Shown here: in pieces, positions 1 to 10,841 of the stretch
Layout: each line of letters opens with the position of its first letter
Numbering within the stretch: position 1 is the stretch's first letter
Assembly (NCBI GenBank): GCA_027559495.1
Contig: JAMXSV010000024.1
Coordinates: forward strand, 1,426,001 to 1,490,000
Direction of reading: 5' to 3'
From: Aurifilum marmelostoma
Taxonomy: Eukaryota > Ascomycota > Sordariomycetes > Diaporthales > Cryphonectriaceae
DNA: 64,000 nt
Notes under the pieces: generated by a model
What the model was told of the DNA's origin: nothing
The model's database searches: none
Seen by the model: only the letters and a program-made list of their open reading frames with translations
Translations under genes and position numbers: made by a program

Positions 1-1708
1 TCCTCCAAGGGTTCCTCGATATCGATATCCTCAGGGGCGAGATCTTGGCCGTGGTCCTGGTGGGGCTTGGACGTCTCCTCTTTGAACAGGCTTGACTCAG
101 CCTGCTGTTCTTCACCTCCTACCACCGCTGCCTCGTCCTCGTCCGCCGCCTCGCCGTTCACACTAGCACCGCTTGTTTCGCCATTCGTGCTGCCGTTCTC
201 CTTGGAGGCTGCTGCTGCTCTGGCAGCCTCCTCGCCGACGTATTTCCTCGCCGCGGTCTCGATGACATTTAGGATATCCTGTTGCGCCACGGTGAAGTCG
301 TCGGAGCCATTCAGCTGACTCAGGAGCTTGCCAGAGACAGCCCTGAGGGAGTTGATGAATTCGTGGCCGGGAGGTACCGCTTCATCCTGCTTCGCAGTCT
401 CGGCCTCCTTCTCCTGCACTCGCGTAACGGCCGGCTCCTTAACCAGGTACGGCTCCAGGTCGAATATGCGGCCCAGCACTGCCTCCTGTGCCTTGCGCTC
501 CTCCTGTGCGCGCATAGCCCTTGCCGGGCCGCTGAGATCATCGAATGTGGGAGGTGGCGGGAGGTTCACCGGCGGAACCTGGAACTCGTCGTCGGGGTCT
601 GAATCCTCAGGGTCGATCTCCTCCTGCGAGGGCTTCCGAGCACGTATGGCGAGGCTCGACGAGAAAGAGAGGCTCAGCTCCTTGAGGGTTCCCTGCGAGT
701 TTCGGATGCATGACTTGAGCTCCGTGACGACCTCGAGGTTGTCGATGTCGAGGATTGCCAGAGAAGACAGGTTCTTGAACCCTGATAGAGTCGGCGGGCT
801 CGTGGCCGCCACAGAATGTCTCGACAGCCTTGTCCTGGGGGCCTTGGGAAGGGGAGGCGGCGGTGGTAGCGACGACAAGTGGGGCGGGATCTGGAAGAGG
901 TAGGGCGGAGGCGGAGGGAGGATGATGGTCGGCTGTGGGATGGAGGGACCGTGGCTTGGAAGGGGGGGTTGTAGCAACCTCTGGCGACGTCGAGGGCGTG
1001 TAGAGCGGCAGGGACGGTGGGGCCTCGTACGAGGAGGGGCCATGGTGCATGCGGATATACAGGCTGGTGAGGGTCTCGATCTGGTGGAGCGCCTGGTATA
1101 CCGGGCGGCTGAGCTCGACCCGGATGCTCCACTTCAGCTTCTCCAGCGCCCTGGCCTTGCGCAGCGTCAACAGGAGCAAGGTGTTGAGGAACCTCTCGAC
1201 GCAGCGGACGCCCAGGGTGTGCTTGTATGGGATCTCGGCCTTCTCGCCCCTCAGCACGGTGTCGAGAGTTATGTCACGGATATGATTCGCGTAGTCGTAG
1301 TCGCTCGTAGCAAGAGTCTCGAGGCCCTTAGCCAGCCGCTCTATGGTGTCGATCGCAAATTCATCCTCGTCCGAGAAGACCATCTGGAGGCTGCGGTAGA
1401 GCTCGGCCGCGGCGAGGTCGCGAAAATGCCTGGACACGAGAGACACACAGATCAGGTCGAGCCGCGAGCACTACAAAAAAAAGTATAAGAGTTTAGCCAT
1501 CTCAATGACACATGCTCAGCCGAGTTTTGTATTCCTGACCGGAGAGCAAGGACGGATCATGATGCATATGGGTATATATGCGTGCGCGCTCCCTCCTTTT
1601 TTTGCTTACATTGCTAATGATGGCGCTCTGAATTTCTCTGGGCAGACCGGTGAAGTGGAGGAGGGGTCGCGGGCTCTGGGGAGCCTCCACTGCTGTGTCT
1701 GCCTCCAT
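1..1708 (-). CDS. F-box protein, C-terminus beyond window, frame broken once
   Basis: Two exons are visible: complement(1610..1708) and complement(<1..1470), joined by a 139-bp phase-0 intron (GTAAGC donor, TTTTGTAG acceptor). I start at the ATG at 1708; the upstream in-frame TTG is not needed. The N-terminus reads LLHFTGLPREIQSAIISN then, across the intron, a stretch ending LVSRHFRDLAAAELYR, a typical fungal F-box. F-box proteins bind Skp1 and recruit substrates to SCF ubiquitin ligases. A leucine-rich part follows (GFKNLSSLAILDIDNLEVV), then an acidic, Ala/Glu-rich tail open to base 1. Between about residues 150 and 200 the frame must shift: the F-box frame runs to a C7 run (G7 on + at 962..968), and the conserved downstream frame starts right after it. 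A 76-bp intron with an AAG acceptor over the same place is an alternative. The F-box call is firm; the substrate is unknown. Confidence 0.75.
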
Positions 1709-2945
1709 CCTGGGAAGCCGGCGATGTTTGCGCAACAGGTTGCGCTCTCTTCTCTCTCTCTCTCTCTGTGTCTGTCTGTCTGTGAATCAAGCTGGCGAAT
1801 TGGATCGATCGAGTGCGAATGTTGGAGGAATGGTCGTCAGAACAGACCCGAGAAACGCTGCTTTCGTCAGCGGCCAGCTTAGCTGTGTACAGGCTCCCCA
1901 GCGTTGGATCAGGAAAACGGAGCGAGCCGAGGTGATTCAGCTTAGAAGAACCCGTTGCCTCCTTCCTCAAAAAGGATGGCGCTGCGGTGTCGCGCTTACG
2001 AATCGAGGCGAGCAGGAGCAAGGCGCGCAGCGAAGAGGAAGGAAGGGTGAAATATCAAGCTCTGCGCCCAGAAGCATGCGCAAAGACAAGAAAGCGGTTG
2101 TTATTGTTTTGTTGTTGTTGATGTTGTCCAAGAAAAGTCCCCAAAACTACTTGCGCAGTGAGTGATACTACGGTACAAAGTTGACGCTGCGTCAGTGGGG
2201 AACCCTTCTAAAGAAACCCATTATAAGTATGTATTAGCGCAACCTTACCAGAGCATATAGGTACTTGGACTAGCTAATATGGCACTATGATGGTGCTGTG
2301 ACTAGCAGCGGGGTACACGGGGCGGGCGCTTACAGGGATCTGGCCCAGCGCTCCCGCCCAATCAACCCCATCCGCGGCCGATCCCGGTGGCCCCCCCTGT
2401 CACAGCTCCAGCAGGGCTCTACGCAGTCAGGCAGTCAAGCAATGTGCAGTTGGTCGCTGTTGTTTTACCAGGCTCCCTGACCTCTTATCAGGACATGGGG
2501 AAACCAAAACACCTATGGGAAAAGGCAAATGATGAATATCTCCAAGTCTGGCAATCCGTATAGACCAATCAAGAGACAATAGTATTTACAGAGTTTCCCA
2601 GACTCGACACAACTGCAGAGTCACTATCAGTAGTATGACAGCCCTGTTTTCATACTGCTGCTTGCTACCCACAAAAGATCTGTAGATCCTAGCAGATCTG
2701 CAGATATGAGATCGCATGATATTGAGTGTGTTAGCTGCTCGGCCACACGGCCCCCTATATGACCAAGGCTCACTACGCCCGCAGAAGCAATAGACACCAC
2801 ATATGTACATCATCTCATGCACATCGGGACTAATTCTGTCATAAAATGTGGTATCATGTAGCTAGAGTATTTGTCCGACCATTTACTGCTGCCGGTAAAA
2901 CACCCAGACCCCTCCCCCGCGCATCTATGCCATCGCACACCTCCT
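1709..2945. other. Intergenic: F-box promoter and transglutaminase-gene 3' flank
   Basis: The left part is the upstream region of the F-box gene on the minus strand and has a TC/TG simple repeat near 1749..1780. The part from about 2170 to 2850 is richer in A+T, with short repeated AGATCTG-like words near 2678..2708. I see no coding exon, RNA gene or transposon ends. Open frames here lack recognisable domains. Confidence 0.5.
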
Positions 2946-5137
2946 TCACACCAGCTCCCACTCGGCAAAACTCACCCAGCTCATACTGTACCCGCCACTG
3001 GACCTCACCCTCTGGAAGTCCTGCTTGGTGACCCCCATAGCATCCTTACCGTTCAGCACATCGAGGCCATACAGCTGTACCTTCTGGCCAGGGCTGCCGA
3101 GATCCCTGAATATATGTCACATTTGGTCAGCACAAAGATCTCTCGAGAGGATTAGAGAGGGCCTCTTCTTTTTGGTTTCTTTCGCCCATTCCTTTGGGGC
3201 GAGGTTCAAAACTGGACGCACCTTGCTGGGATGTCACACCACCACCAGTACCCATCCGAGTCCAGTGGCACCTGGTCCTTTTTCCTCCCGTCCACACCCT
3301 GGATGTTCATCATCAGGAGCCTAGGCTTGCCCCTCCCGTTTCTCTCGGACGTCCAGTGCTCGCACAGCTTGGCAAACTGGAACCGGACAGTCTCGCCGCT
3401 GTGTACGGGGATGTGCTTTTGCGGGGGAGACGCGTTCCACTCCGAGATGCCCTCCTCGACGGTGTTGCCAAACCATCTAGGACGCTCCCCGCCTGTAGGG
3501 CCCATGATATACTCCTCCCAGGACAGTGCCCGCCTGTCATCACGGTAGAAATACCGACTGTCCTCTGGGAAATGTCTCCACCCAAAGATCTCGTTGCTCA
3601 TCGTGAACTGCTGCGCGTTGAAAGCTCGCTTGTAAGACCGCCCGTCCAGGTGGCCCGCGCCCCAGCATGGGTCGATGAGCTTCCAGTGACCGTCGTCGAT
3701 CCGAACGGCATTCCAAGCGTGTCCTGTGGCATTTCGCGGTGGAGGCGGCTGGCCGTCCTTGACAGGCTCGAAACCAAATCCCTTCCCATGGCCCCCCACA
3801 ACGATGCATTCCAGCCCTGCGCGCTTGGCGATAGCCTCATACGTCCGGGCATATCCCTCGCAGACTGCCTTGCCCGAGAAGATGGTCTCGCTGGCCGTGC
3901 CTCTAATAGGACACCCGGCAAAGAAGCCTGCCACATCGTAATCAATATTGTGGTGGCACCAGGTGAATATGGCGCGGGCCTTGTCCGTGGGCGAGCGAAA
4001 AGGGCTGCAGAGGTAATGAGCGAGGTAGCCGACGGGGTCGCCACGATCTATGACCGAAGGAGGATGCTGGGCCGCAACACTGTCTGGCCCGGTGAAGTCT
4101 CGACAGATGAGACATGAGGCCTCCTGTTGTGCAGCGCCTCTAGAGACTGCCGCGTCGATCTGGGCTGCGCTAGGCCGCGACGCGACGGGCACCGGGGGCG
4201 GGGCAGCGCTGGCTGGATCCGCCGGTGTGCCCCCAGCTGCGTTCCCTGAGACCTCTGGGATGGTCCTGACGAGCTTGGCGGGCGGAGGAGGTAGCCGTCG
4301 CGTGGGAAGGGCTGGAGCAGGCGGCTCCTCGGTTTCTGCTATCATGCCGGGCGACTGAACTGGTCTGCTAGGCAGCCGGGGCGGCAGAGATGGCCGGGGT
4401 TCAGACTCATCTCCATTCCGAGTTGAGGGCATCGCAGACACAGACCGCTTAGGCAGCGCTGGCGCCTTCACAATCTTTGCAGCCGTGGCTGCCCTCGCGT
4501 CCTCAGCCTCCTGCGCCTGGGCAGCTTCTCGGTCCTTTCTTGAAGGCGGAAGTGGTGGCAGTTTTGTCTGTTCCAGGGGTGGTGGTAGCCTTCGGCCGTC
4601 AGTAGAGCCAGTGCTGGTGGTCGTTGAGAGGGTATTGTTGGTGTTGTTCAGCGAGAGCGAGGACATGGTTGACCTGATGGACTCGTTCGAGCCCCGACGA
4701 GGGCCCAGCGAATGTGCTGACGGCCTTCTAGGCGGCAGGGCAGGAGAGGTCTTGGTCTGCTCGGATTCTCGCCTGGGCAGTGGAGGCACAAGGCCACGAT
4801 TTGTTGTTGGTGGTGGTGACATGTATCCATAGCTGCTGTTGTCCGTGTTGGTCCTCTGAGGAAGAACAGGTGGCGGCGCTTTCTTCACCGGACGGGCTGG
4901 CAGGGCAGGAGACGTGGTCTGAGCATGACCGTTTAGAGGCGGCGAGGCTGTCGCCTGTGCCTGTGCCTGTGCCTGTGTTTGAGCAGGTGTCCGCGATGAA
5001 GGCTGCTGCTGATTCGAGAAGGGTGGTGGCGGAGGTGGCGGCTTCTTCTTTGGCTCGGAGAAGTTGGGCTGTTTATTGAGTGCGGCAATTCTCTCGGCCA
5101 ACGAGTTGAAATGTTGAGGTTCCTCTGCATCAGCCAT
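2946..5137 (-). CDS. Proline-rich transglutaminase-core domain protein (Cyk3-like)
   Basis: Two exons, complement(2946..3105, 3222..5137), with a 116-bp phase-2 intron (GTGCGT donor, TATTCAG acceptor); 691 aa. Residues 1-340 are low complexity with many polyproline runs and RRP/PALP-type motifs, as in proteins that bind SH3 domains. A QA-repeat is encoded by a TGTGCC hexamer repeat at about 4949..4978. The C-terminal half is a transglutaminase-like core with the expected triad in order: Cys426 (SGKAVCEGYA), His473 (TGHAWNAV) and Asp489 (LIDPCWG). Fungal relatives such as Cyk3 act at the cytokinetic ring, usually with an N-terminal SH3 domain; none is seen here, so this may be the shorter SH3-less relative. 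Without splicing the frame stops at VQF; the spliced exon adds a normal-looking end (GGYSMSWVSFAEWELV). Active enzyme or binding module cannot be decided from sequence. Confidence 0.85.
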
Positions 5138-6262
5138 ACTACCTCTCCTCTTGAATGTGGGTCAAGCACAAGAGAGTGAGAGGGGAGACCTGTCCTGAAA
5201 TTGAACGTGGCGACAGTGTCGTGATCGTCGATAAAAGGTGATCGCCTGCAACCACGATACTTATTCCGTTCCACCAAAGACCTGGCCCCCGGAATTCAAT
5301 TGTAAAAGAATGTGTTTCGCAAATGACAAAACCTACAGTCTTATCAAAAACATGAAAGGAAGGAATTGACGGCGTATGACCAGACGATGGTGAGTTCATG
5401 TGGACAGAAACGAAGGTCAAGTGTGAGAGAGAGGAAGGATGGTGGCTCTTGGGTTGGTGGTGGGTTTTTTTTCCTCTTCTCTCTGGGCCGGTGGGAAGGA
5501 AGGGACCTGCTACGCTGATGCTGCAGTCAGGTGGCGTGGGTTGGATTGATTGGTGGTCATACAAACAAGGAGGCAAAAGCAGCCAGCATGCAGATCAAGA
5601 GGGGCAGGATGAAGGTTATCTAGACTGAAGCAGAGAGAAGTGGAATGGGTAGTCAGACTGTGTGGTGGAAGGCTTAGAGGAGTAAGAAACCCAAAGTTTG
5701 AGGGCTGGTTGGTGCTCAGTGGGTTCTTGATAGGCCTGTAGTGACCCAGAACCAGCCTGGGCGCAGACCTATAGTGGGTTGGTGTTAGGGGCACTGCTAT
5801 GCACTAACAACCTCCGGGGGGGGGGGGTTCCGGCCAGTAATGACACGACGGGATCATCCCACAGCGCAGGCTGCCTAGAGAAAGTCATTACTATCTTATT
5901 TTAGACCCCATATTATTTATTAATAGTCTGAACGGACTGCAGCCTGATTTCTGGCAGATAAAAGTGACTCGAGGACTCTTTGGCCATGGAAAATAGTATT
6001 GCTATTGCGTTAAGCATCAAGGATCTCGAACGGCGGATTCAGATATTCAGAAGTGATGCCTTCCTCACGACAGGCACGATGTTCTCACCTGTTTATAGTG
6101 GTAAAATACTATTATCTTATTAATTCTAAGTCATGACCAGTGCTCAACTCCAAGCATACCCCAGTGCAGAATTTGTCAAGGGTATCAAGTCCTCTATTTC
6201 TATTTTTTCCTCCTCTTCCCTCTAACAAGCAAACAATCAATATTAAGACTGATACTCGCTGC
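5138..6262. other. Intergenic: transglutaminase-gene leader and MFS 3' flank
   Basis: The left part is the minus-strand leader of the transglutaminase-core gene. A G-run sits at about 5816..5827. From about 5880 to 6260 the sequence is AT-rich (for example around 5908..5925) and is the 3' flank of the MFS gene. No supported gene. Confidence 0.5.
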
Positions 6263-7873
6263 TCACTTCCTCTCGATGCTGTCCAGCTCAACACCACCTG
6301 CTAGGTTGCTGGCCTGTGTGTCCTGACTACCTCTAGACTTCCGCACCTCCAGCTTGGACGGACCAGCACCAGCAGCAGCCCCAGATGAAGGAGGAGGCGG
6401 CTCGCCACCAGAACCGCCACGACCAGGCTTTCCCTTCTTGATCGTCCTCCATTCCACCCCAGCACCCGTCACCAGCGCCGCCAGGGCCATGCCCATCGCC
6501 GCCAAGAAGATCCTCGTGAGCGTGTAGTCGTACGCGCTGATGACCATGTCGATGTCCTGTGCGGGCACAATGGCCGTGAGCTCCGTGGCGCCGTTGTTCA
6601 CGATCTGCTCGGGGTCGATACCCGGGATCCCCGCCAGCCTCGAGACGAGGAGGTTGCTCAGGATGGTCTGCCCCATGCTGGTGGCGACGGCGCCGCCTAG
6701 CTGCTGGACAAAGAAGATAAGGGAGACGCCCAGAGGCACGTCGGGCATGGGGAGCACCGTCTGCACGACCAGACCGCCCGCCTGCATGCCGAACCCGAGG
6801 CCGAAGCCGGAGAGGAACTGGAAGCCGACCCAGCTGGCCTGCGAGGAGGAGCGCGTCAGCGTGCTGAGGAGGCCCTCGCCGATGGCCATGACTATGGGGC
6901 AAAAGAGCATCGAGGGCACGTAGTAGCCGATCTTCTGCGTGAAGATGCCGCTTATGGTGCTGGCGGCCACGAGGGAGAGGACCAGCGGCAGGGTGTAGAC
7001 TCCCGACCTCAGGGGGTCGATCAGCTTGACCGTCTGGAACCAGACGGGCAGGTAGTAGATCAAGATGAGCATCGAACCCGCCACGAAAAAGGTAAACAGC
7101 GTGGCGCAGATGACGCTGCGCTGCGTGATGATCCGGACGGGGATGGAAGCGGTCTCTGGTGTCAGGACCTGCACGGCGGCGAAGGCGATCGCCAGGACGC
7201 CGAAGAGGACAAACAGGAGGATAACACGCCAGCTGTCCCATGCGTAGGTCGACCCGCCCCACTGCAGCGCGAGGAGCAGGCACACAATGCTGGGGACAAA
7301 GAAGAGTGTGCCTAATGGGTCGAGACGTTTGATGTGGGTCCATAAAGGAGCAGGCTCTGTCTCGCGAAATGGCGGGTTCCAGAAGAATAGCATGAAGAGG
7401 CTGTAGCATGTACGTTAGTAAGGAAGGATCTTAGCAACCAGGTCCACAAGAGAGAACTTACAATGCGAAACCTCCAATCGGCAAATTAATATAAAAACAC
7501 CATCTGTTATCCCTAGATCAGCACGACTGTCGTGTGAATAATGCAGAGAACGGCTCCCTTTCTTACCTCCAGGTAACTCCATTGGTGAAACCACCACCGA
7601 CCAGAGGTCCCAGAACGGAAGAGATGCCAAAGACCATTCCAAACATGCTCTGGAAAACGGGCCTCTTGTGCAATGGAATCATGGGAATCATTATCATCAT
7701 CGCACCCGAAAAGATCCCCGCAGACCCAAGTCCCGCAATTGCTCGGCCGAAAATGAACACTGGTGAGCTGGGAGCAGCGCCACAGATTGCCGATCCAACT
7801 TCGAATATAGCAATCGTGGTCAAGAAGACCCTAAAAAGCCTGTGTTAGTAGCGTATCTCATCGAGGCCAGAAT

Positions 7874-7960
<87 letters not shown>

Positions 7961-8433
7961 ATTCTGTGGGAAGATGTTTACCTCTTCATATTGTAATGTT
8001 TGTAGAGCCGGCCAAATACAAGCTGGCTCGCGGCTGTGGTTAACATGTACGCTGATCCATACCAGCCAATATCCCCGAGCGAGTGGAAGTCGTCTGTGAT
8101 TCTCGGGATCGCAGTGGACACGATGGTCCGATCCAGGGCAACGAGGAAGATAGCCAGGAAGTTGGACGCCAGGATCAACCAGAACTTCGAGCTTCTAGGC
8201 TGGTATAGATTGGTAGTGCCGGGTCCACCGCCAGGACCTGGAGGTCCCGCGGGTCCTGGCTTGATGGTGGTCTGGTCTGATGATGTTGGGGCGTCGTCGT
8301 CGGTCTTCTCAGGCTGCTGCTGCTGTTGCTGCTGCTTCTCTAGATCCACATCTCTGTCGCCATTCTGAAGCTGTCCGTTGATAGAATGCACTTCTGTACG
8401 GCTACTAGCGAGTGAGAACGCCGGCCGAGACAT
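6263..8433 (-). CDS. MFS multidrug exporter, DHA2 (14-TM) type
   Basis: Four exons, complement(6263..7400, 7462..7503, 7567..7830, 7982..8433), 631 aa; introns of 61, 63 and 151 bp. Exon 3 is a 42-bp microexon completing the segment WCFYINLPIGGFA. The first ~95 residues are a cytosolic tail with a Q-run and a Pro/Gly stretch. Family motifs follow: LDRTIVSTAIPRI in TM1, FGRLYKHYNMKR (motif A), GRAIAGLGSAG (motif B-like) and SSVLGPLVGGGF (motif C, the antiporter signature). More hydrophobic segments run through the large exon, then a Gly/Pro/Ser C-terminus. Proteins of this type sit in the plasma or vacuolar membrane and export drugs or toxins in exchange for protons. The next gene is a divergent Zn2Cys6 regulator, and two matching CGG boxes lie 164-334 bp upstream of this start, suggesting inducible control. 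The substrate is not predictable. Confidence 0.92.
7881..7960. repeat. (CT)n(CA)n microsatellite in MFS intron 1
   Basis: About 31 CT units run directly into about 10 CA units. The repeat fills much of the 151-bp first intron of the MFS gene (7831..7981), ending about 20 bp from the donor site. It should be length-polymorphic. Confidence 0.95.
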
Positions 8434-8596
8434 CTTCTATGCAGGATCGATGTCGATATGTAGGTCAATATGGTCAAACCACTGGGTTCGACTGGCCTGT
8501 GGGAAAACCGTGACGATGCTCATGTTTTAAATACTTACCCTCCTTACCTTTGTAGCTTACCTCGCTCAACAACTCCACAAGAGAAAGATGGATAGT

Positions 8597-8608
8597 CGGA
8601 CAATTCGG
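8597..8608 (+). promoter_or_regulatory. CGG direct-repeat box 1 upstream of MFS gene
   Basis: CGGACAATTCGG: two CGG triplets as a direct repeat with six bases between them. The right triplet continues as CGGCCGATT, giving an imperfect palindrome. CGG half-sites are the usual target of Zn2Cys6 factors. It lies 164 bp upstream of the MFS start codon; which factor binds is inferred. Confidence 0.45.
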
Positions 8609-8755
8609 CCGATTCAGCAAGTGGAAAATCCACTCGCGCTGGACTTTCGAGTGAAAATAGTAGAGATTGGGCGAGAAGAAAAAGTAGGCGTTGACAAAGA
8701 TTGTGAAGAGCTCATATGGATTTTCCCCAACGGCGGCTCCGTAAGGGTCACCGTT

Positions 8756-8767
8756 CGGAGAATTCGG
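8756..8767 (+). promoter_or_regulatory. CGG direct-repeat box 2 upstream of MFS gene
   Basis: CGGAGAATTCGG, identical to box 1 at 11 of 12 bases, with the same six-base spacing and orientation. It lies 159 bp from box 1 (start to start) and 323 bp upstream of the MFS start codon. Confidence 0.45.
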
Positions 8768-10841
8768 AATATTCAGAACAGGAGAAAGGCGCTACTCGGG
8801 GATGAACACAGCTGCCTCGGTCCCGCGTGTTGAGTCTGGCCTTCTCAGATCACAACGTCTCCACTTATTTTCCACCCCCCTTGGGCAAACAAGCCGGCGT
8901 TGATACGCAGAGTACCATGTACAAGCTGCAATCCTGCACTACCTAACAAGTACTTTTTAAAACGTAATACTCTAGTATTCGACGTGTTTTTTGCTGTTTT
9001 GGGCACTGGAATTAACGTATTTATCGACCTATCAAGATTGGCCTGTCAGCCCCCGACCGTTCTTTCTTAATAGTGACCGTCTCCTGGCAAGGCTGAGTTC
9101 TCATCACATCACCTTGTCATCAAGTATAGTCTGTCCTTTTCAACTCGTTGAGACCCTGAATCTCCTCTTCCCTTCTTTGGAAACGTACATGAATGATGAC
9201 ATAATATGAAAATGAGCGCGTTGTGACCCTGCTGTATCTGCTGCCCGTCTTCTCCGGCCGGGCTACCACCGTACCACCCAATCCAATCCAGCCCCGTACC
9301 CATACGCTGTGCTCGGAACTGTGTGGCTTGCAGGTGCAGTCTCACACATAGAGAGAGAGCAGAAACATGCCAGCCGCCCGCACTGCGATCCTCGCCCTCG
9401 AACTGGTCGACAAGCCCATTTTTCTGGTGGTGGTTCTGGTTGGTTGGTTGTTGCCGGTGCGGGGGAAGGAGTGATCATACATCATCACCTCTTTCCCTTT
9501 TCTCGCTTCCTTCTTATGTTGATGCCTAGAAACTGCGACCCTGATCGGAAAGTAGTCCTGTCAGTTCCTGCTGTGAACAGTTCCACTGACTCATTTTCCC
9601 GCCCCCCCCCCCCTCTCTCCTCCATCGTAATCTTCCCCTTCTCATCGTCATCCGGCAGAGAGAGTGGGCGGCGCTCATACACAAACACACACGCGCGCGC
9701 GCAAAACAAGGTCCAGCCCAGCCTGACACCCAGTCCCAATTTTATTTTTTTTTACCCTACAAACCACTGCCGTGATTGCCCCTGTCTATAGCAAAATCGA
9801 CGTACCAACCAACATACAAACACACACCATACACACGTCTGCATCTCCACGGCACTTCCAGCAGTTGGGATCGCCTAGCGCACGTCTCTTCTCGTCCGTC
9901 GCCCCAATGGCCTGGTAACGCACCCATAGGCACGCATAGACTACCTCCTCACTTTCCCTACCACCAACCACACTACACGCCGAGGGCCGTCGATAACCCC
10001 TCGGCCACAAGATCACGCCTCGTGGCCGGCAACATCCCGAGACAAGCACGCGCCTCCGCCGTTTCAACCTACCAAACCCCTCTACGACGAGGCTAATGAA
10101 CCTGCCCTAAACCCGCACCGCACTGCATTGCACGGTCTGCGGCCACCTCGCTCGGTCGCCTGATTGACGACCAGATTGACAGCAGCCCACCCCCCCCCTT
10201 CTCCTTCACCTTCCCTTCCTAGTCCTGTCCTGGCACGGTCTTCTCCTTTTGTGGTGCCCCAGCCCTTGGCTGCCGCCGCCCAAAAGTCCCCTTACCCACA
10301 TCTGTCTGCATGGGACACAAGGTCTGACAGGTCATACCCGCGCGTGCATCCTCGTCGTACCACGCATGCCCTTTGTTGTAAGAGAGGATCCCCCCATTGT
10401 TTCTTCTTCTTCTTCTTCTTCTACTACTACTACCATCATATACATACTACGTATGCCGTCCCTTTCCAAGAAGGACCTGTAGTAGTTGCTTCCAACCCCC
10501 CCCCCCCACCCAACTACGGTGATGGTGGTGTTCCCAGAGCCTTTTCCTTTGGCGGCCCGCTGGCTCGGGTGCCCGTACCTACGGCGCCTTCGGTGGCTGG
10601 CCCTCTCACATGTCCTACATCAGCAGCATGGAATATCATGAACAGGGCCCTTTCTCTATGGATCATCCTCGCTCCCTTCACTTCTGCCTCTGACCCCACT
10701 CCCCTGCCCCCCCCCCATGCCCCTCGGGTCCGGTAGGTGTGTGAACCAAGGCTAACCTGGGGGCTCTGATGGCCCAATTTTTCTGAAGGTTAAGAGGCAA
10801 GGAGAACGTTGGCTGCAAGCAGCAGAAGCGACAGCAGCAGC

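Larger units (their letters stand above)
8434..10841. other. Divergent promoter region between MFS exporter and Zn2Cys6 regulator
   Basis: No coding gene is supported. The left 350 bp holds the two CGG direct-repeat boxes described separately. From about 9600 to 10830 the plus strand is strongly CT/C-rich with several C homopolymers and a TTC/TAC repeat at 10400..10435, typical of fungal leader and transcription-start regions. It is probably the leader of the regulator gene. Open frames here are low complexity. Confidence 0.5.

Noticed and set aside
5139..5576. 145-codon minus-strand open frame upstream of the transglutaminase-core gene
   Set aside because: It lies in the leader, is low complexity and shows no domain or splice link to the main frame.
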